DNA from: Paenibacillus agaridevorans
GTDB taxonomy: Bacteria; Bacillota; Bacilli; Paenibacillales; Paenibacillaceae
DNA: 64,000 nt
Assembly (NCBI RefSeq): GCF_003112455.1
Contig: NZ_BDQX01000430.1
Location: 147,000 to 210,999 of the forward strand
Direction of reading: 5' to 3'
Shown: positions 59,742-64,000 of the stretch, piece by piece
How positions within the stretch are numbered: position 1 is the stretch's first letter
Layout: every line of letters begins with the position of its first letter
The notes under the pieces: model-generated
What the model was told of the DNA's origin: nothing
Databases searched by the model: none
The model's input: only the letters and a program-made list of their open reading frames with translations
Translations under genes and position numbers: made by a program

Positions 59742-60682
59742 CTTCTCAATCCCCTCGCTTCGTTTGCTTTTGTTTCCAGCCCGATGCCATGCAGCAGAGC
59801 CGCCATAATTTCATCCAGCTCCATCGCGGATTTGCTTACGACAGTAAGTCCGGCGTCCGTACACCAGGCTTCGGCATCCTGCGCTTTACCTGTGGTGACG
59901 CGAAACGTGTGCATTCCCGCGAACTCAATGCCGGTTTGACCAGGCATATCGGCCAGATCCCTGGCGTCGATTCCTTCGCCGCTGACATAATAAGTGAACC
60001 AACTGCAAAATAATTCGTCTTTCTCGTAGAACCCCAGCACCTTGCCTTGCGCCATAAATACGATGAAATCCGCCAGCCGTTTCACTTCGTCCACGATATG
60101 GCTCGTCATTAATATGGTGCGGTCGCCTTGATCCATATGGCGGTGCAGCAGATCGATCATGATCTTCCAGGCCAACGGATCAAGTCCGGAAGAAGGTTCG
60201 TCGAGCAGCAGCAGCTCCGGGTTGTGAGCCAGCGCGAGCGCCAACTCCGTCTTCCTTCTCATTCCCTTGGACATATCGCCAAGCAGCTGATGATCATTAA
60301 CCTGAAGGATACGAAGCAGCTCCTGATAGCGGAACAGATCCCATCCCTTGTACCAGAACCCGTTGATCTTTGCCTTGTCGCTCCCCTTGAGCCTCGACTC
60401 ATGAGCATAGGGCTCCTCGGGGACATAACCGATATGCTGCTTGAGCGCATCATCGTCGCCGCTGCCGATTTCTTGGCCAAGCACCGTCACTTTGCCATGA
60501 TCGGGCTTTGCCAGATCCAGCGCCATGCGGAACAATGTGCTTTTGCCGCTTCCGTTCGGTCCGACGATGGCGGTAATATAACCGCTTGGAATGTCCAGCG
60601 TTGTCGGCCCCAGCACGAAATCCGATTTCCGCACCGATACGTTTTCGAATGAAATCGCGGTTTCCGCCTTCCAATCGCTCAT
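59738..60682 (-). CDS. ABC transporter ATP-binding protein, YtrB-like
   Basis: A 314-residue ATPase. Walker A GPNGSGKS at 41-48, signature DMSKGMRRK near 137-145, and Walker B LLLLDEPSSGLDP near 155-168. The C-terminal 90 residues (TYYVSGEGIDARDLADMPG onward) are the usual extension of YtrB-like proteins controlled by YtrA-type GntR repressors. The frame is open to 60937, but ATG 60682 has GGGAGGAG seven bases upstream and overlaps the GntR stop by four bases (ATGA). It probably works with the permease at 61107-61829. Confidence 0.92.
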   Translation of the reverse strand: MSDWKAETAISFENVSVRKSDFVLGPTTLDIPSGYITAIVGPNGSGKSTLFRMALDLAKPDHGKVTVLGQEIGSGDDDALKQHIGYVPEEPYAHESRLKGSDKAKINGFWYKGWDLFRYQELLRILQVNDHQLLGDMSKGMRRKTELALALAHNPELLLLDEPSSGLDPLAWKIMIDLLHRHMDQGDRTILMTSHIVDEVKRLADFIVFMAQGKVLGFYEKDELFCSWFTYYVSGEGIDARDLADMPGQTGIEFAGMHTFRVTTGKAQDAEAWCTDAGLTVVSKSAMELDEIMAALLHGIGLETKANEARGLRR

Positions 60683-61083
60683 GATTGTTCTCCTCCCGGA
60701 TCGTAATGTTTGCGTACCGCTTCGCGGAACAGCCCTTCGAGCTCCTCCTCCGAGCATTGCACCCGCTTGCCGGCTGCGACGGCTTGGTCCAGCGCTTCGA
60801 TTACGACGGACAACCGATGTTTGTCGCGCTCCTGTTCGCCGACCTTGGCCACATAAGTGCCGGTGCCTTGCCGCGTTCGGAGCAGTCCCTCCGTCTCCAG
60901 ATCGCTGTACACCCGCTTGACGGTAATGACGCTGCATTTGACTGTCTGGGCCAGTTCCCGGATGGAAGGTAACAAGGTGTCTTCTTCAAGCTGGCCGCTT
61001 ACAATAAGCGCTCTAAGCTGGACTTTTATTTGATGATACAACGGTTCCGCGCTTTGTTCGTTAATTTGGATGGGCAGCCTCAC
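60679..61083 (-). CDS. GntR family regulator, YtrA subfamily
   Basis: A 134-residue repressor. Winged helix at residues 10-80 (PLYHQIKVQLRALIVSGQLEEDTLLPSIRELAQTVKCSVITVKRVYSDLETEGLLRTRQGTGTYV) with the short C-terminal helical tail typical of the YtrA branch. It is the second gene of the operon, overlaps the YtrB-like gene, and is preceded 23 bases away by the permease gene. It should bind the palindrome at 61901-61924. In B. subtilis, YtrA-type operons respond to cell-wall-active antibiotics; by analogy only, the same may hold here. Confidence 0.93.
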   Translation of the reverse strand: MRLPIQINEQSAEPLYHQIKVQLRALIVSGQLEEDTLLPSIRELAQTVKCSVITVKRVYSDLETEGLLRTRQGTGTYVAKVGEQERDKHRLSVVIEALDQAVAAGKRVQCSEEELEGLFREAVRKHYDPGGEQS

Positions 61084-61106
61084 TTGATTTCACCCGCCTT
61101 TTTCCT

Positions 61107-61829
61107 TCACTTGGATAAGTCGCGCTCTCTTAATCTTTTCTCGATACTCCGAAGTCCTAGCGGGATGCAGACGGCCGAGATCGCAATTGCCCCGGTCGGC
61201 AGCCACCATCCGCCGTTAAGCACCGTATTGTAGCTGTTGACCAACACGCTTTCCTTCGTCCATATCGTAATGCCGACCAACGCTCCGATCGCTCCGAAAG
61301 TAAGCAGCATGCAATACCAGAAGTAGGTTTTCCCTTTGTAGCCGATCTCTACGTACAAGTACAAGAAACCCGCAACCATCGTGTAGAATATCCAGAAGAT
61401 CGCAAATTGCAAGAACGCTTGAAACTCGAAGCTGGGATTTATGAAATGAACGCTGAAATAAAAGCCGGTAAAAAACAGGATCATGCACGGCAGCGACACC
61501 GTCAGGTAAAGCAAGAACTTGCCGAGTGCGATCTGTCCTAGCGATATCGGCAATGTCCTCCAAACTTCGAGCTTCTTCGTATACATATCCGACTTCCAGT
61601 AAAAATTAGCCTGCGTCCCCATCATTCCCAGACAGGGAAACAACAGCAGCGCATACAAGTCGATACCCCAGTAGGAGAATACTGCTGCTTCCCCGTTCAG
61701 CCCGTCACTGAAGAACGGCACCATGAACAATAGCATCACTCCGACGAACAGCACCGGCATGATGAACTTCCATCTTGCCCACAACAACTCGCTTCTTACC
61801 AAGAACCAAGCGCCCTTCCATTTCCCCAT
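61107..61829 (-). CDS. ABC-type exporter permease subunit at the head of the operon
   Basis: A 240-residue membrane protein with about six helices (FIMPVLFVGVMLLFMVPFF; LYALLLFPCLGMMGTQANFYW; FLLYLTVSLPCMILFFTGFYF; two C-terminal helices). It resembles the membrane subunits found in YtrA-type operons. ATG 61829 has GGGAGG ten bases upstream and is preferred to 61859. It is the first gene after the YtrA-type promoter and operator, and probably pairs with the YtrB-like ATPase. Confidence 0.82.
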   Translation of the reverse strand: MGKWKGAWFLVRSELLWARWKFIMPVLFVGVMLLFMVPFFSDGLNGEAAVFSYWGIDLYALLLFPCLGMMGTQANFYWKSDMYTKKLEVWRTLPISLGQIALGKFLLYLTVSLPCMILFFTGFYFSVHFINPSFEFQAFLQFAIFWIFYTMVAGFLYLYVEIGYKGKTYFWYCMLLTFGAIGALVGITIWTKESVLVNSYNTVLNGGWWLPTGAIAISAVCIPLGLRSIEKRLRERDLSK

Positions 61830-61900
61830 GATTCTCTTGCCTCCCGAACCCAACATCATTCTAACTGCTAAAAATGCCGCTCAAGCGACTGTGTTTATGT

Positions 61901-61924
61901 ACTGTATATATCTATATACACAGT
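61901..61924. promoter_or_regulatory. Predicted YtrA-type operator
   Basis: The arms ACTGTATATA and TATACACAGT flank TCTA, giving a near-perfect 24-base inverted repeat. It overlaps the -10 box and the expected transcription start of the ABC operon, as expected for repression. Confidence 0.75.
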
Positions 61925-61950
61925 ATATTCACGGTAACAGTGGCTGTCAA
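61922..61950 (-). promoter_or_regulatory. Strong promoter of the YtrA-type ABC operon
   Basis: Minus-strand TTGACA (61945-61950), a 17-base spacer and TATACT (61922-61927), close to the sigma-A consensus. The leader is about 85-90 bases. Confidence 0.88.
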
Positions 61951-61987
61951 GCACTGGGACGAAAAAACTAAAATTCTTTGTACACAG

Positions 61988-62034
61988 CAAAAAAACCTCT
62001 ACTCCAGTCGTTTGCAACGACCAAAATAAAGGTT
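61988..62034 (-). terminator. Terminator of the acyltransferase gene
   Basis: On the minus strand, AACCTTTATTTTGGTCGTT and AACGACTGGAGTAGAGGTT form a 19-base stem around GCA in which every mismatch is a G-U pair. TTTTTT follows. The G-U design means the stem works only in the minus transcript. Confidence 0.88.
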
Positions 62035-62046
62035 ATAGCGGCATTT

Positions 62047-63105
62047 TCATTTGCCCCAAAGCAGCCAGGACAGCTTGATCTTTCTTGTGAGATAGACAAT
62101 GGCGAAAGATAGTCCAAGCATCGTGACAAGCAGCGAGATGACATATACATGGTAGTAGGCGCTGCCAAGCTCCTGTTTAAACAGCTTGCCCATGACCGTC
62201 TGGATCGCCGGATGAATGAAGTAGATACCGAATGAGGCTGATCCCAGGGCCATCAGCCAGGGGAGAATACGAGCCTTTTGATCCACCATTATTTTGCCGC
62301 CCCAGATGAGGCTGATCCCGATTAACACAGCATATAGGCTGTACATAATCATGTACGCAGGCATCGGGTAGATCGCGCCGGCTTGCGACGAAAACACGAA
62401 TAACAAATACATGAACCCGACCAGCAAGGCCAAAGGTCCTGTCCATGCCACATGTCTCCAGCGCTCCGCGAACTTGCCATAACGCATTCCAATGGCGGCT
62501 CCAATGCCGAATACAGCGAAGTAATTCCAGATCAATGTCGCCTTATGTTCGAACAAATACACTTCGTGATGGATGTACAGGAACACGCTTTGGATCAGGA
62601 TGGCCAGCACCGCCATATGCCATGCTTTAAGCTTTAGCCATTGTACGAGCCCCATCAGCAAGGGGAATATCAAGTACAACTGAATGATAATCGACATGAA
62701 ATACAAGTGATAGCTTGCGTCCCCCCACAACAACATCTTGAGGAACAGCTCGGGATCGAATTCGAGCGGCTGGCGATAGGCGATCCGGTTAAAGAAATAA
62801 TAGAACGCCGACCAGACCAAATAGGGAATCACGACAAACTTTAGCCGTTTCTTATAGAAGGCCAGCGCCTGCCCCATACTCCAGTCGTCATGATAACGAT
62901 AGAAGAGCACCAGGCCGCTCAGCATGAGAAACAGCGGTACGGCGAACATGCTTAAACTATTCGCGACATAATAGAAAGGGGCCGACAAGCTGCCCCATGG
63001 CACCTCCGTACGGGGCGTGGCTGTCGCGTGGATCAATACAACGGCAATGATAGCAATGGCGCGCACGAAATGAATCTCGACAATATTGGCTTTTTTGTTT
63101 GACAT
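62047..63105 (-). CDS. Acyltransferase family 3 membrane protein
   Basis: A 352-residue protein with about ten membrane helices. EIHFVRAIAIIAVVLIHATA at residues 10-29 carries the catalytic His of the family; FAVPLFLMLSGLVLFYRY and the C-terminal ASFGIYFIHPAIQ are the other hallmarks. Such enzymes O-acetylate surface polysaccharides or peptidoglycan. The ATG lies six bases after the stop of the DUF420 gene; AAAGGG is close to it, so translation may be coupled. Its place at the end of a ctaG operon is unusual, and the acceptor is unknown. Confidence 0.87.
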   Translation of the reverse strand: MSNKKANIVEIHFVRAIAIIAVVLIHATATPRTEVPWGSLSAPFYYVANSLSMFAVPLFLMLSGLVLFYRYHDDWSMGQALAFYKKRLKFVVIPYLVWSAFYYFFNRIAYRQPLEFDPELFLKMLLWGDASYHLYFMSIIIQLYLIFPLLMGLVQWLKLKAWHMAVLAILIQSVFLYIHHEVYLFEHKATLIWNYFAVFGIGAAIGMRYGKFAERWRHVAWTGPLALLVGFMYLLFVFSSQAGAIYPMPAYMIMYSLYAVLIGISLIWGGKIMVDQKARILPWLMALGSASFGIYFIHPAIQTVMGKLFKQELGSAYYHVYVISLLVTMLGLSFAIVYLTRKIKLSWLLWGK

Positions 63106-63111
63106 AGCCCT

Positions 63112-63588
63112 TTAACCGAAGATCGCTTCGAACAACGGCTTGGCATCGGCCGCCGGGTAAAGCACGTACAGAATCGAATAGACGGCTGTGCCTGTAATGG
63201 CCGTAATAAACCAGATGATCGAAGTAAATCGGCCCAGCTTGCGGTGCCTCGCAAACTTCTTTTTGTAGCCGAGTACGATCGTCGTTATGCCGAATACGGC
63301 GGCCACTGTTGCCAGCGTGATATGGAACAACAAAAATACCAGATAAAAAGGCTTGAGGCCATCGGGCCCGTTATATGGCGTACTGCCTATAATAAAGGTT
63401 CTCGAGGCATAAATAATAAAAAACAAAATGGCCGCGATCGCTGCACTCACCATCATCTTTTGATGCTGCTCGAGCTTGCGCTTAACCGCAAGCCGCCAAC
63501 CAAATGCCACGAGCGTCGCACTCAAGACGATAAAAAAGGTGCTGACGGTCGGCATTAAAATATTCAAGTCCACTGTCATCCACTCCAT
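63112..63588 (-). CDS. DUF420 membrane protein (YozB/CtaM-like)
   Basis: A 158-residue protein with about four membrane helices and conserved His residues (FHITLATVAAVFG near 88; KFARHRKLGRFTSIIWFITAITG near 112), the DUF420 pattern. Homologues lie next to cytochrome oxidase genes, and one (CtaM) is needed for heme-copper oxidase function in staphylococci. It follows ctaG here, which supports a role in oxidase assembly. The start is uncertain: ATG 63588 lacks a ribosome site, and ATG 63579 has GGAG only three bases upstream. Confidence 0.85.
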   Translation of the reverse strand: MEWMTVDLNILMPTVSTFFIVLSATLVAFGWRLAVKRKLEQHQKMMVSAAIAAILFFIIYASRTFIIGSTPYNGPDGLKPFYLVFLLFHITLATVAAVFGITTIVLGYKKKFARHRKLGRFTSIIWFITAITGTAVYSILYVLYPAADAKPLFEAIFG

Positions 63589-63635
63589 GCGTCAATAGTC
63601 AATAGGATTTGATAATGGGATCTCCGGGGAGGCCC

Positions 63636-64000
63636 TTAAACCGCGCCTGGATTCGGATTAGGATTCGGCAAATCATCGTCTTCCGTATGCTCGCGCTTGA
63701 ACCATTGCTTAAAGATATACGCCAAAATGAGGCCGTACATCAGCTCTTGAACAAGCTTCATGACGATCCCGCCCAATTGCTGGTCATTTTCGGAACCAAC
63801 CAGGTTAAAAAATTCCGGACCGCCATATTGAGTCAACAAGTAACTCGTATCGCCTGAGATACAATAGCCCATCGCCTTTACCCACACTTCTGGATCGTTG
63901 TACGTTGCGTACAAGTCACCAGGCGAGAAGATAATAAGCGCGCATGCTGGCGTAAGCAATACGCCATTGGCGAATACGTAGGCCATTCGCTTGAGATCGG
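63636..64000 (-). CDS. ctaG: Cytochrome c oxidase assembly factor CtaG, C-terminal part (5' end outside window)
   Basis: The frame runs off the window edge; 121 residues are present. KRMAYVFANGVLLTPACALIIF, DLYATYNDPEVW, LTQYGGPEFFNLVG and DQQLGGIVMKLVQELMYGLILAYIFKQW are the last conserved blocks of caa3-type CtaG, a multi-spanning membrane protein that helps insert copper into the oxidase. The tail is acidic and Pro/Asn-rich (DDDLPNPNPNPGAV). It lies 47 bases before the DUF420 gene. Confidence 0.93.
   Translation of the reverse strand, partial: DLKRMAYVFANGVLLTPACALIIFSPGDLYATYNDPEVWVKAMGYCISGDTSYLLTQYGGPEFFNLVGSENDQQLGGIVMKLVQELMYGLILAYIFKQWFKREHTEDDDLPNPNPNPGAV

Overview
The window looks like a chromosomal segment of a Paenibacillus-type Firmicute. 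The signs are three LplABC-style sugar importers without an ATPase gene, many AraC, GntR, LacI and TetR regulators, very large secreted proteins ending in triple SLH domains, a YtrA-like ABC operon, and strong AGGAGG ribosome binding sites with frequent GTG/TTG starts. Most genes are on the minus strand. The species cannot be read from the sequence alone.

Layout. 1-3.4 kb: an oligosaccharide importer (two permeases and a binding lipoprotein cut by the window edge). 3.8-7.3 kb: a small coiled-coil protein, a TetR-regulated Bmr/NorA-type efflux pump with visible operators, and an AT-rich, probably acquired chloramphenicol acetyltransferase gene with a complete translational-attenuation leader. 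7.3-13.6 kb: an intergenic repeat cluster, a Gfo/Idh pseudogene beside an intact Gfo/Idh gene, two AraC regulators and a GH106-like glycosidase. 13.5-17 kb: secreted proteins, a calcineurin-like phosphoesterase and a 35-residue zinc-knuckle protein missed by ordinary ORF length cut-offs. 17-23 kb: a MocR-type PLP regulator, a YggS-family PLP protein, serA, an APC permease and a LysE-type exporter. 23-31.4 kb: a GntR-HTH/solute-binding-protein fusion regulator, a dehydrogenase, a second importer and a DUF4838-like glycosidase. 31.5-39.2 kb: a 1666-residue SLH protein with three CBM-like domains and a beta-propeller, an FAD oxidoreductase and a LacI regulator that share a palindromic operator. 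39.6-55.5 kb: a 2437-residue SLH-anchored GH53 galactanase, a GH115-like enzyme, a membrane-bound AraC sensor and a third importer. 55.8-57.5 kb: an SGNH/SASA esterase, a resolvase pseudogene and a small multidrug export protein. 57.5-62 kb: a YtrA/NatAB-like ABC export operon. 62-64 kb: an acyltransferase, a DUF420 protein and the end of ctaG.

How it works together. The dominant theme is plant-polysaccharide scavenging. SLH-anchored giants would cut polymers at the cell surface, the importers (probably powered by a shared MsmX-type ATPase encoded elsewhere) would bring oligosaccharides in, and signal-less glycosidases and oxidoreductases would finish the job in the cytoplasm. The strongest new observation is a conserved promoter/activator module found three times at matching geometry, in front of the importer operon at 55.4 kb, the GH115-like gene and the GH53 giant. 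It is a predicted regulon of the AraC sensor encoded between them.

Gene decay and transfer are visible as two pseudogenes (Gfo/Idh, serine resolvase), the cat gene, a 27-bp interspersed repeat in inverted pairs, and a recurring palindromic terminator. No CRISPR array, rRNA, tRNA or intact insertion sequence was seen.
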